DNA of 64,000 nucleotides, from NCBI RefSeq assembly GCF_016651435.1, contig NZ_JAEPRJ010000001.1, forward strand, positions 930,001 to 994,000, written 5' to 3'. A program made the position numbers and the translations under genes. Origin of the DNA: Catonella massiliensis (GTDB lineage Bacteria > Bacillota > Clostridia > Lachnospirales > Lachnospiraceae). Below the pieces are notes generated by a model, which made no database searches, was not told where the DNA came from, and saw nothing but the letters and a program-made list of their open reading frames with translations. Numbering within the stretch: position 1 is the first letter of the stretch; each line of letters begins with the position of its first letter. Shown one piece after another: positions 49,615 to 57,850 of the stretch.

Positions 49615-49626
49615 ATTGCAGGTATA

Positions 49627-49656
49627 AGGCAGAGGCTTGGCTTCTGTCTTTTTTTT
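49627..49656 (+). terminator. Rho-independent terminator after infA
   Basis: AGGCAGAGGC (49627-49636) pairs with GCTTCTGTCT (49640-49649) with two G-U pairs and a 3-nt loop, followed by seven T. It ends the ribosomal cluster. Confidence 0.85.
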
Positions 49657-49785
49657 GTGAAAGATTAGCTTGCACAAAAAACAAAATTATACCACCATGT
49701 ACTGTTCTTTCAGTTATATATTATTTGTAAAAAAATCAGGGATGAAATTTACTTGTAGTTTCCTCTAAAAATCAATTTTACAGTC

Positions 49786-49814
49786 TTTAAAAGTTCATAA
49801 CAATGTGGTATAAT
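49786..49814 (+). promoter_or_regulatory. Promoter of the SCIFF operon
   Basis: Extended -10 TGG-TATAAT (TATAAT 49809-49814) with a weak -35 TTTAAA (49786-49791) 17 nt upstream. Leader of about 40 nt. Confidence 0.6.
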
Positions 49815-49862
49815 AACATAGCATTGTGCAAAGAGAAATAATTAAAGTAAGGAGAGCAGGAT

Positions 49863-50003
49863 ATGAAACATATTAAAAGCTTAACTACAAGGAATCTTAA
49901 GGAATCTATGAAGAAGGGTGGCTGCGGAGAGTGCAAGACTTCTTGCCAGTCAGCTTGCAAGACTTCATGTACTGTTGGTAACCAGAGCTGTGAGGCTAGG
50001 TAA
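49863..50003 (+). CDS. scfA: SCIFF peptide (six cysteines in forty-five residues), ranthipeptide precursor
   Basis: 46 aa: leader MKHIKSLTTRNLKESMKKGG, then Cys at 21, 24, 28, 32, 36 and 43. The core alternates Cys with Thr/Ser (CKTSCQSACKTSC), the acceptor pattern for radical-SAM thioether bridges. SCIFF peptides are nearly universal in Clostridia, with a dedicated maturase directly downstream, as here. The mature product is a thioether-bridged ranthipeptide, linked in some Clostridia to quorum-type regulation. Strong AAGGAGAG ribosome site. Confidence 0.96.
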   Translation: MKHIKSLTTRNLKESMKKGGCGECKTSCQSACKTSCTVGNQSCEAR

Positions 50004-50038
50004 TACCAATTCCTGCATTTACTAAAAAGTCAAAGTTT

Positions 50039-50062
50039 AAGCAGCGGCTTTAGTCGCTGCTT
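50039..50062 (+). other. Hairpin between scfA and scfB (attenuator-like)
   Basis: Perfect 8-bp stem AAGCAGCG (50039-50046) with CGCTGCTT (50055-50062), loop of 8, followed by ATCTTTC, only a weak T-tract. It probably reduces maturase expression relative to the precursor peptide. Confidence 0.65.
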
Positions 50063-50088
50063 ATCTTTCGTAGAAAGGAACCAAACAC

Positions 50089-51513
50089 TTGATTCACCAG
50101 TTTCAAAGTAACGGATATAACATAGTTCTAGATGTAAACAGTGGCTCAGTACACGTAGTAGATGAGGCTGCTTATGATTGTATAGCCTTATACAATGAAA
50201 AAGTAATAGAAGGAAGAGAGAGTGAGGATGATGCTCTTTCTGAGATAAAGGGCATCATACTTGAGAGATATAAGGAAGTACCTGTAACAGAAGAAGACTT
50301 TAATGAGATTATATCAGAGATTAAAGAATTACAGGAGGATGGACAGCTTTTTACAGAGGATATATACGAGAAGTACGTTAAGGATTTCAAACATAGAAAT
50401 ACAGTGGTAAAGGCACTCTGCCTAAACATAGCCCATGACTGTAACCTTGCCTGTCGTTACTGCTTCGCGGGAGAAGGAGAATATCAGGGTGACAGAGGAA
50501 TGATGAGCTATGAGGTAGGAAAGGCAGCCTTTGACTTCCTCATCAAGAACTCAGGACACAGAAAGAATCTCGAAGTAGACTTCTTCGGCGGTGAGCCTCT
50601 TATGAACTGGGATACAGTCAAGAAGCTCGTTGCCTATGGACGAGAGCTTGAGAAGATTCACGATAAGAACTTCCGTTTCACACTTACTACCAACGGAGTC
50701 CTCTTAAATGATGAGATTATCGATTTCTGCAACAAAGAGATGACCAATGTTGTCCTCAGTATAGACGGCCGTAAGTGTGTACACGACTATATGAGGCCTA
50801 CCAGAGGAGGAAACAGAAGCAGCTACGATATTATTCTTCCTAAGCTTAAGTCCTTTGCGGCAAAGCGCGGTAATAAAGAATACTACGTAAGAGGTACTTA
50901 TACAGCCAAGAACCTTGATTTTGCGGCTGACGTACTTCATCTTGCAGATGAAGGCTTTAAGGAAATATCGCTTGAGCCAGTGGTTTCACTGCCTACTGAG
51001 CCTTATGCGATAAAAGAAGAGGATATTCCTTATCTTAAAGAACAGTATGATATGCTTGCAAAAGAATACATCAAGAGAAGAAGAGAAGGAAACTGCTTTA
51101 CCTTCTTCCACTTTATGATAGACCTTGCCGGAGGACCTTGTGTAGCTAAGCGTCTTTCAGGCTGTGGCTCAGGTACAGAGTACGTTGCTATCACACCTTG
51201 GGGCGACATCTATCCTTGCCATCAGTTTGTAGGTGAGGAAGGCTTCGTTATAGGCAATGTATATGACGGCATCACAGCGACTGAGCTTCAGGAAGGCTTT
51301 AAGCACCAGAACGTATATGAAAAGCCTAAGTGTAGAGACTGCTTTGCAAGATACTACTGTAGTGGAGGCTGTGCGGCTAACTCATATAAGTTTAGCGGCA
51401 ACATTGATGATGTGTATGAGATAGGCTGTGAGCTCCAGAGAAAGCGTATCGAATGTGCCATCATGATTAAGGTGGCTGAGGAGACAGACAAAGAGGAAGT
51501 CTGTCAGAATTAG
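50089..51513 (+). CDS. scfB: SCIFF thioether maturase, radical SAM/SPASM protein
   Basis: 474 aa from a TTG start (GAAAGGA 9 nt upstream). An N-terminal peptide-binding RRE-like region (about 1-100) is followed by the radical SAM domain with Cys118-x3-Cys122-x2-Cys125 (CNLACRYC) and FFGGEPLMN, then a SPASM domain with Cys-rich segments SGCGSGTEYVAITPWGDIYPC, CRDCFARYYCSGGC and a late Cys (IGCELQ). It installs Cys-to-Thr/Ser thioether bridges in SCIFF using S-adenosylmethionine and auxiliary [4Fe-4S] clusters. Follows the precursor gene by 85 nt. Confidence 0.95.
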   Translation: MIHQFQSNGYNIVLDVNSGSVHVVDEAAYDCIALYNEKVIEGRESEDDALSEIKGIILERYKEVPVTEEDFNEIISEIKELQEDGQLFTEDIYEKYVKDFKHRNTVVKALCLNIAHDCNLACRYCFAGEGEYQGDRGMMSYEVGKAAFDFLIKNSGHRKNLEVDFFGGEPLMNWDTVKKLVAYGRELEKIHDKNFRFTLTTNGVLLNDEIIDFCNKEMTNVVLSIDGRKCVHDYMRPTRGGNRSSYDIILPKLKSFAAKRGNKEYYVRGTYTAKNLDFAADVLHLADEGFKEISLEPVVSLPTEPYAIKEEDIPYLKEQYDMLAKEYIKRRREGNCFTFFHFMIDLAGGPCVAKRLSGCGSGTEYVAITPWGDIYPCHQFVGEEGFVIGNVYDGITATELQEGFKHQNVYEKPKCRDCFARYYCSGGCAANSYKFSGNIDDVYEIGCELQRKRIECAIMIKVAEETDKEEVCQN

Positions 51514-51584
51514 TGAAATTATATTGATTTCTGGGAGAGTTTCTCCTGAAAAATAAAGAAATAAAAAAGAAAGGTGAATTTACA

Positions 51585-53789
51585 ATGAATAGCAAGAAAC
51601 GCGGCATAGTCAAGCTATTTAGCTATATCGTGGTGATAGCGCTTTTGGCGGCTGTTGCACTCGGTGCATTTGGCAATAAGGTGGGCAGTGCAAGGGGAAT
51701 TAAGAGAGGACTTGACCTTGCAGGTGGAGTTAGTATTACTTATGAGACAGTAAAGTCTAAGCCTACAGCTACGGAAATGGCTGATACCATTGAAAAAATG
51801 AGACTCCGTGCAGAGATCTTTAGTACAGAGTCTGAGGTTTATCAGGAAGGCTTAAACAGAGTAGTAGTTGATATTCCGGATGTTAAAGATGCAGATGCTG
51901 TACTTAAACAGCTCGGTTCAGCCGGCTCTATCCAGTTTATTCCTGTTGAAGGTAATATTACAAGACAGACAGATGGAACTTATAAGTTAAATAAGTCCAT
52001 TGAAGAGCTTGCAAAAGAGAAGAAAATATCCGTAGACGGTGCTGATGTATCTACAGCTAAGGCTCAGTCTATAAAGGGTGATGCAGGAGTAGGTGTTCAG
52101 TACATAGTTGAGCTTGAACTAAATGCCAAGGGAGCAAATAAGTTTGCCAAGGCTACACAGGACAATCTCGGCAAGCAGATAGCTATTGTATACGATGGCA
52201 ATGTAATATCTGCCCCTGTTGTACAGAATGTAATTTCAGACGGTAAGGCTCAGATATCCGGTCAGGACTCTATGGAAGAAGCTGAGAGACTTGCTTCTAT
52301 CATTAGAGTAGGTGCCCTTCCTCTTGAGCTTAAAGAAGTTCGTTCAAGCGTGGTAGGTGCCAAGCTTGGTGACACAGCACTTGAAACCTCACTTTTAGCC
52401 GGTCTTATTGGTTTTATCATAGTATTCCTCTTTATGATAGTCATGTATAAGATTCCGGGACTTGCTTCAAGCTTAGCCCTCATCGCCTATGTGGTAATCG
52501 AGCTTGTACTCTTACAGCTATTACAGATTACACTTACCCTTCCGGGTATTGCGGGTATCGTGCTGTCCATCGGTATGGCGGTAGATGCAAACGTTATTAT
52601 ATTTACCCGTATCAAGGAAGAGATTGGTCTTGGCAAGTCAGTTCGTACTGCTATCGGAAATGGTTTTAATAAGGCTCTTTCAGCCATCATTGACGGTAAT
52701 GTAACTACAATTATTGCAGCCATAGTGCTTGGTATCTTTGGTACAGGTACAATCAAAGGCTTTGCATACACACTTGCTCTCGGTATTATCATTTCCATGT
52801 TTACCGCTCTTTTCATAACCAAATTCCTGCTTTATTCATTCTATGATATGGGATTTGATTCAGAGAAGAGTTATGGAACTAAGGTTGATAAGGAGAACAT
52901 GCCATTCCTTAAGTTTGCTCCTAAGGCATATGTTCTTTCACTTGTAGTTATCGGTATTGGTATTGCTACTATGGCGGTAAATGCAGCCTCAGGCAAAGGA
53001 GCGTTTGACTATGCCCTTGAGTTCTCAGGCGGTACATCTACAGAAGTTGTATTTAATAATGGTAAGGTTCCGGGAAATGATGAAATCAGAAACTTTGTAA
53101 ACGGGGTTATTCCTTCATCAAATGCGGACGTAACACAGATAGTTGGTGAGGATGCCGTAGTTATCAAGACCAAGTCACTTACTGAAGAGGAGAGAACAAA
53201 GCTTCGTGAGGCCTTTGTTGATAAATACAAGGTATCTAAGGATGATATCAACAACGAGAACATCTCTGGTGCAGTAAGTGGTGAGATGAAGACTTCAGCT
53301 CTTATGGCAGTTATTGCGGCTACAATCTGTATGCTTATTTACATCATTATCAGATTTAGAAACGTTGCCTTTGGTGCAAGTGCCGTATTAGCTCTTATAC
53401 ACGATGTTCTTGTGGTAGCTACACTTTACGCTCTTACAAGAATGAACGTAGGTAATACCTTCATTGCCTGCATGCTCACCATAGTTGGTTACTCTATCAA
53501 TGCAACCATCATTATCTTCGACCGTATCAGAGAGAATCTTGCCGAGAAGAGACGTGGTGATACAGTTGCTCTGGTAGTTGACAAATCCATTACACAGACA
53601 TTCTCAAGAAGTATCAATACCACAGTTACCACACTTATCATGGTTGTTGTACTCTTTATTATGGGTGTTAGCTCAGTAAGAGAGTTCTCACTTCCTATTA
53701 TCGTGGGACTTATCTGCGGTGCCTATTCATCTATCTGTATTACAGGTACATTATGGTATCTCTTTGTTAAGAAGAAGCTTGAGAAATAA
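51585..53789 (+). CDS. secDF: SecDF protein translocase, fused
   Basis: 734 aa, single-chain SecD-SecF. SecD half: first helix (about 12-30), the family-specific KRGLDLAGGVSITYE, periplasmic-type P1 domain (about 35-240), then TM bundle with LPGIAGIVLSIGMAVDANVIIFTRIKEE. SecF half (about from 445): FAPKAYVLSL, FDYALEFSGGTSTEVVF and GYSINATIIIFDRIRENLA. The conserved Asp residues for proton use are present in both D/N-x-IIF segments. It drives late steps of Sec export. Follows scfB, a neighbourhood common in Clostridia. Confidence 0.95.
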   Translation: MNSKKRGIVKLFSYIVVIALLAAVALGAFGNKVGSARGIKRGLDLAGGVSITYETVKSKPTATEMADTIEKMRLRAEIFSTESEVYQEGLNRVVVDIPDVKDADAVLKQLGSAGSIQFIPVEGNITRQTDGTYKLNKSIEELAKEKKISVDGADVSTAKAQSIKGDAGVGVQYIVELELNAKGANKFAKATQDNLGKQIAIVYDGNVISAPVVQNVISDGKAQISGQDSMEEAERLASIIRVGALPLELKEVRSSVVGAKLGDTALETSLLAGLIGFIIVFLFMIVMYKIPGLASSLALIAYVVIELVLLQLLQITLTLPGIAGIVLSIGMAVDANVIIFTRIKEEIGLGKSVRTAIGNGFNKALSAIIDGNVTTIIAAIVLGIFGTGTIKGFAYTLALGIIISMFTALFITKFLLYSFYDMGFDSEKSYGTKVDKENMPFLKFAPKAYVLSLVVIGIGIATMAVNAASGKGAFDYALEFSGGTSTEVVFNNGKVPGNDEIRNFVNGVIPSSNADVTQIVGEDAVVIKTKSLTEEERTKLREAFVDKYKVSKDDINNENISGAVSGEMKTSALMAVIAATICMLIYIIIRFRNVAFGASAVLALIHDVLVVATLYALTRMNVGNTFIACMLTIVGYSINATIIIFDRIRENLAEKRRGDTVALVVDKSITQTFSRSINTTVTTLIMVVVLFIMGVSSVREFSLPIIVGLICGAYSSICITGTLWYLFVKKKLEK

Positions 53790-53815
53790 AACAATAATGA
53801 CATAGACTTATAATC

Positions 53816-53848
53816 AAGTGGTGCGGCTTTCTGTCTGCACCACTTTTT
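53816..53848 (+). terminator. Rho-independent terminator after secDF
   Basis: AAGTGGTGC (53816-53824) pairs perfectly with GCACCACTT (53837-53845), loop of 12, followed by TTT. Lies just upstream of the DUF6472-type gene. Confidence 0.75.
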
Positions 53849-53869
53849 AAGATAGGAGGGAAATATTCT

Positions 53870-54046
53870 ATGGGTTATGCCTGCGAGGACTGTAATAACT
53901 ACGTTTATGATGAAGATGAAGAAGCCTACATCTGTGTCCAGGATATGGACGAGGACGATTTTTATAAGGTAATGTCGAGTAAATTTAGGGACTGTCCTTA
54001 CTACAGGTCAGGTGACGAGTATAAGGTGGTCAGACACCAGATGTAA
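53870..54046 (+). CDS. Small Cys-containing protein, DUF6472-like
   Basis: 58 aa: MGYACEDCNNYVYDEDEEAY then ICVQDMDEDDFYKVM and FRDCPYYRSGDEYKVVRHQ. Cys5, Cys8, Cys22 and Cys42 form a plausible four-Cys zinc site in a very acidic protein. The pattern CxxC-NYVYDE ... DMDED ... CPYYRxGDEY matches the DUF6472 family, which recurs beside SCIFF and SecDF genes in Lachnospiraceae. Function unknown. The ribosome site AGGAGGG precedes the ATG, and the gene lies after the secDF hairpin, so it is probably expressed by read-through. Confidence 0.78.
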   Translation: MGYACEDCNNYVYDEDEEAYICVQDMDEDDFYKVMSSKFRDCPYYRSGDEYKVVRHQM

Positions 54047-54062
54047 GGGGATAATGTCAGGG

Positions 54063-54136
54063 TTTACAATTGTAAAATTGAGGCTTTTGTGTTAGACTAA
54101 ATGAATAGATGACGCTTATATCTAAGCTTAGATATA
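54063..54136 (+). promoter_or_regulatory. Two perfect palindromes at the promoter of the pyridoxamine kinase gene
   Basis: TTTACAATTGTAAA (54063-54076, 14 bp) overlaps a possible -35 (TTGTAA, 54070-54075) that is 17 nt from TAGACT (54093-54098). TATATCTAAGCTTAGATATA (54117-54136) is a perfect 20-bp palindrome in the leader, about 35 nt before the ATG. One or both may be operators. Confidence 0.5.
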
Positions 54137-54171
54137 GGTATTACATATAACGTACAGTCTTGGGGGATGAT

Positions 54172-54981
54172 ATGAGACAGAAAAGAGTTTTACTCGCTGA
54201 AGATATTTCTTGTTATGGAAAGTGCTCTACAACTGTAGCCCTTCCCATACTTTCAGTGGCAGGCTTTGAAGTAAACCTGCTTCCTACGGCCATATTTTCA
54301 GCGCATACAGGCATTAGCACAGATATTGCTTTTTTGGATTTTTCAGGAGGAATGAAGGGGATAATAGACTCCTGGGAGACTATGGATATAAGCTATGATG
54401 CAGTTCTAATTGGCTATTCATTTGGAAAAAGGCAGCTTGAGCTTCTTACCAAGTTTTTGGAAATGAAAAAGCCTAAGATTGTAATATTAGATCCTGCTAT
54501 GGCTGAGAATGGAAAGTTATATAGCAAGCTTCCTGAGGACTATCCTGTAGCCATGAAAGAGTTAATTAAGCATTGTGATTATCTTACTCCCAATATAACC
54601 GAAGCATTTATGTTGGCGGAGAAGCCTTACCACGAAGGACCTTATGATAGAACCGATATCGTGGAGATATTACTTAGAATCTATGGGACCTACCGTAAAA
54701 AGGTCATAATTACAGGTATTGAGGCAAAGGATAATAAGCTGATGGTAATGGCTATAGATGACTGTGGTGATATCTATACATACGAGACTGACAAAGTTAG
54801 CAGGAATTATAGTGGAGCAGGTGATGTCTACGCTGCACTTTTACTTGACGGACTTCTTAAGGATAGAGGCTTTGAAACATCTGTAAAAGAGGCAATGGAG
54901 CTTACCAGCAGGGCTGTAATGCTTAGTCAGGCAGGAAACTATGAAGAGCTATATTTTGAAGGCATACTGAAAGATATATAA
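54172..54981 (+). CDS. Pyridoxal/pyridoxamine kinase (PdxK/PdxY/ThiD-type ribokinase fold)
   Basis: 269 aa from the ATG at 54172 (GGGGGATGAT upstream); a TTG four codons earlier overlaps the ribosome site. Family marks: LAEDISCYGKCSTTVALPILS at the N terminus, LPTAIFSAHTG, DPAMAENGKLYSKLP, CDYLTPNITEAFML and the anion-hole motif NYSGAGDVYAALLLDG near the end. It phosphorylates B6 vitamers with ATP to feed PLP enzymes such as MetY and the decarboxylase in this window. A related ThiD-like specificity is less likely. Lies 12 nt before the NYN protein gene. Confidence 0.85.
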   Translation: MRQKRVLLAEDISCYGKCSTTVALPILSVAGFEVNLLPTAIFSAHTGISTDIAFLDFSGGMKGIIDSWETMDISYDAVLIGYSFGKRQLELLTKFLEMKKPKIVILDPAMAENGKLYSKLPEDYPVAMKELIKHCDYLTPNITEAFMLAEKPYHEGPYDRTDIVEILLRIYGTYRKKVIITGIEAKDNKLMVMAIDDCGDIYTYETDKVSRNYSGAGDVYAALLLDGLLKDRGFETSVKEAMELTSRAVMLSQAGNYEELYFEGILKDI

Positions 54982-54993
54982 AGGAGACGGCTT

Positions 54994-55743
54994 ATGGAGA
55001 ACTTACAGAGAATAGTTATGCTTATTGATGCTGACAACACACAGATAGGTAAGCTTGAAGATGTAATTGGGGAAATATCAACACATGGAAGAATAGTGGT
55101 GAAGAGAGCTTATGGCAACTGGCGCAAAGACATACTTAAGAACTGGGAAAAAGAGCTTAAGAGACTTGCTATAAAGCCAGAGCAGCAGTTTGACTATGTC
55201 AATGGTAAAAACGCTACAGATATGGCTCTTGTAATAGATACGATGAATCTCTTACATAAGGGCATATATGATGGTTTTGTTATAGTTGCAAGTGACAGCG
55301 ACTATACACCTCTTGCTATCAATCTCCACGAATCCGGAGTATACGTTATAGGAGTGGGTGAGAAGAAGACACCGGAGGCCTTTAGAAACAGTTGTGATGA
55401 GTTTATTTTCCTTGAGAACCTGGGAAGGACAAATGAACTTAAACTCCCTATTTCTAAAGAAGATGATGATGAGGAAGAGTACTATGAGACCGGAGAAGAT
55501 GATGATATCGAGAAGATACACAATCTCTTAAAGATAGCCTGGGATAAGTATCAGGATGATGAGGGCTATGTAAATGTAAGCTCTGCAGGGCAGTTTATAA
55601 AGCGTGTACGTCCTGACTTTGATGTGCGTACCTTCGGATTTATAAAGCTTCCTAAGCTCTTAGAAGCCTTTCCTGACAGATACGAGATAACTAAATATCA
55701 GGGTAAGGGTACAGTTATGATTATCGCTTACAGATGTAAGTAG
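54994..55743 (+). CDS. NYN-domain nuclease-like protein with OST-HTH/LOTUS domain
   Basis: 249 aa. N-terminal NYN (PIN-like) domain (about 5-145) with the metal-binding acids in VMLIDADNTQIG, NGKNATDMALVIDTM and IVASDSDYTPL, then an acidic linker (DDDEEEYYETGEDDD, about 155-170), and a C-terminal LOTUS domain (about 172-248) with GYVNVSSAGQFIKRVRPDFDVRTFGFIKLPKLLEAFP. This LabA-like arrangement suggests an RNA-acting endonuclease with RNA or G-quadruplex binding by LOTUS. All acidic residues are present. Biological target unknown. Confidence 0.87.
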   Translation: MENLQRIVMLIDADNTQIGKLEDVIGEISTHGRIVVKRAYGNWRKDILKNWEKELKRLAIKPEQQFDYVNGKNATDMALVIDTMNLLHKGIYDGFVIVASDSDYTPLAINLHESGVYVIGVGEKKTPEAFRNSCDEFIFLENLGRTNELKLPISKEDDDEEEYYETGEDDDIEKIHNLLKIAWDKYQDDEGYVNVSSAGQFIKRVRPDFDVRTFGFIKLPKLLEAFPDRYEITKYQGKGTVMIIAYRCK

Positions 55744-55825
55744 ACTAGATGGGAAATATGTGAGCCAAACTTTTGCATTTCACAGATTAAGAACCGGGCA
55801 GAATATAAATATTTGGAGGAAAGGC

Positions 55826-56443
55826 ATGTATAGGAATTTCTTTAAGAGGATGTTGGACTTTATCTTATCCCTAATGGCTATTGTTCTCCTATTTCCCATA
55901 CTTGTTTTTCTAACCATCACAGGAGCCTTTCTAATGGGAGGCAATCCTTTTTTTACACAAGAGAGGCCGGGAAAAGACGGCAAGATATTTAAGTTGGTCA
56001 AATTTAGGAGTATGAACAACAAAAGGGATGAGAGAGGAGAGCTGCTTCCCGATGAGAAGAGGCTTACTTATTACGGAAAATTTCTTAGAAATACCTCTTT
56101 TGATGAACTTCCTGAACTAATCAACATACTTAAGGGTGACATGGCAATAGTAGGCCCACGCCCGCTTCTTGTTAGATATCTTACCAGGTACAGCAAGACT
56201 CAGGCAAGAAGGCACGAGGTAAGGCCCGGACTTACAGGACTTGCCCAGGTAAATGGAAGGAATGCCATAAGCTGGGAAGAAAAGTTTAGATATGATGTAG
56301 AATATGTGGACAATCTAAGCCTTATGCTTGATATTAAGATTATACTTATGACAGTACTTAAGGTTGTAAAAAGAGATGGAATAAGCAGTGAGAATTCTGC
56401 AACTATGGAAGAATTTATGGGACAGCAGGGAAAAGATGAATAA
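55826..56443 (+). CDS. Bacterial sugar transferase (undecaprenyl-phosphate glycosyl-1-phosphate transferase)
   Basis: 205 aa from the ATG at 55826 (TTGGAGGAAAGG upstream). One N-terminal membrane helix (about 10-35), then the conserved core ERPGKDGKIFKLVKFRSMNN, RNTSFDELPELINILKGDMAIVGPRPLL and RPGLTGLAQVNGRNAISWEEKF. It transfers a sugar-1-phosphate to undecaprenyl phosphate to start glycan assembly. Short, EpsL/PglC-like. The usual companions of an exopolysaccharide locus are absent; it is translationally coupled (8-nt overlap) to a MATE exporter gene. Confidence 0.9.
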   Translation: MYRNFFKRMLDFILSLMAIVLLFPILVFLTITGAFLMGGNPFFTQERPGKDGKIFKLVKFRSMNNKRDERGELLPDEKRLTYYGKFLRNTSFDELPELINILKGDMAIVGPRPLLVRYLTRYSKTQARRHEVRPGLTGLAQVNGRNAISWEEKFRYDVEYVDNLSLMLDIKIILMTVLKVVKRDGISSENSATMEEFMGQQGKDE

Positions 56444-57833
56444 TATAAGTTTGAAGAAAAAATTCATAGGCAGCCGAGGTTTTTATACTATGATACTGGC
56501 TATAGCGGTGCCTATCATGGTTCAAAACGGTATAACCAACTTTGTCAGCATGATAGACAACATAATGGTTGGGCGTGTCGGAACCAATGAAATGAGCGGA
56601 GTAGCCATAGTCAACCAGCTTATTATGGTATTTAATCTTTGTATCTTTGGAGGAGTAGCGGGAGCCGGGATATTCACAGCACAGTTTCACGGGGCAAGGA
56701 ATACGGAGGGAATCAGATATACCTTCCGTTACAAGATAATAGTAGTAGCTATAATTACAGTTCTAAGCATAGCCATTTTCCTGGGCTTTGGAGAGGAACT
56801 AATAAGGCTTTATCTACACGGTGAAAGCGGTGCAGAGGAGGCCATTGCAGGAACTCTTCACAATGCAAAGGTGTATCTTGGCGTTATGCTTATAGGACTT
56901 CCTCCTTTTGCCATATCTCAAGCATACGGCGACACACTAAGGTGTTCTGAGGAGACTATAGTACCTATGAAGGCAGGAGTTGTCTCTGTCATCGTCAATC
57001 TCTCATTAAACTATGTACTTATCTATGGCAAGCTAGGAGCTCCTGCTCTTGGAGTGGCAGGTGCAGCCATTGCTACTATCATAGCAAGATATGTGGAAAT
57101 GGCGTATGTGGTCGTATGGACACATACCCACAGTAAGCGCCAGCCATTTATTATTGGTGCATTTAAGAGCTTTAAGATACCGCTTTCCTTGGCGAAAGAC
57201 ATGTTAGCAAAGGGTATGCCTCTTATTCTTAATGAGACCCTTTGGTCGATGGGAGTAGCGGCCCTGCTTCAGAACTATTCAGTCAGGGGGCTTGCCGTGG
57301 TTGGAGCTCTTAATATATCACAGATTATATCCAACCTTTTCAATGTAGGCATAATCGCAATGGGTAATGCAATCTCCATAATATTAGGCAGGAGACTAGG
57401 TGCAGGAGAGATGGAAGAAGCAAAGGAATATTCAGTCAAGCTGATATTTTTCACCGAAATCATCTGTATAGGTACCTCGACCCTCTTATTGTTACTTGCA
57501 CCTTTTTTCCCAATGATATACAATACTACTGACGAGATTAAGGAGCTTGCTACATCATTTATCAGAGTTGCAGCGGCCTGTATGCCTATATATGCATTTG
57601 AAACCTGCTGTTATTTCACGATACGTTCGGGAGGCAAGACTCTTATTACGTTTTTGTTTGACAGTGTATTTATGTGTGTAGTATCTGTGCCTGTAGCCTA
57701 TGTATTGGTACATTTTACACCACTTTACATTGTTGTGGTATTCCTTTGTGTACAGCTTGTAAGCCTTATCAAATGCGTGATTGGCTTTGTTATGGTAAAA
57801 AAGGGTATTTGGTTAAATAAACTAGCTTATTAA
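56436..57833 (+). CDS. MATE family exporter
   Basis: 465 aa from the ATG at 56436. About twelve membrane helices with MATE signatures: AVPIMVQNGITNFVSMIDNIMVGRVGTNEMSGVAI in the N half, QAYGDTLRCSEETIVPMKAGVVSV, and a matching second half (GMPLILNETLWSMGVAALLQNYSVRGL). Probably exports a cationic compound with sodium or proton antiport. The overlap with the sugar transferase hints at lipid-linked glycan flipping (MOP superfamily), but the sequence looks like a drug/metabolite MATE. Confidence 0.88.
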   Translation: MNNISLKKKFIGSRGFYTMILAIAVPIMVQNGITNFVSMIDNIMVGRVGTNEMSGVAIVNQLIMVFNLCIFGGVAGAGIFTAQFHGARNTEGIRYTFRYKIIVVAIITVLSIAIFLGFGEELIRLYLHGESGAEEAIAGTLHNAKVYLGVMLIGLPPFAISQAYGDTLRCSEETIVPMKAGVVSVIVNLSLNYVLIYGKLGAPALGVAGAAIATIIARYVEMAYVVVWTHTHSKRQPFIIGAFKSFKIPLSLAKDMLAKGMPLILNETLWSMGVAALLQNYSVRGLAVVGALNISQIISNLFNVGIIAMGNAISIILGRRLGAGEMEEAKEYSVKLIFFTEIICIGTSTLLLLLAPFFPMIYNTTDEIKELATSFIRVAAACMPIYAFETCCYFTIRSGGKTLITFLFDSVFMCVVSVPVAYVLVHFTPLYIVVVFLCVQLVSLIKCVIGFVMVKKGIWLNKLAY

Positions 57834-57850
57834 GATGGAGGAAGAATAAT

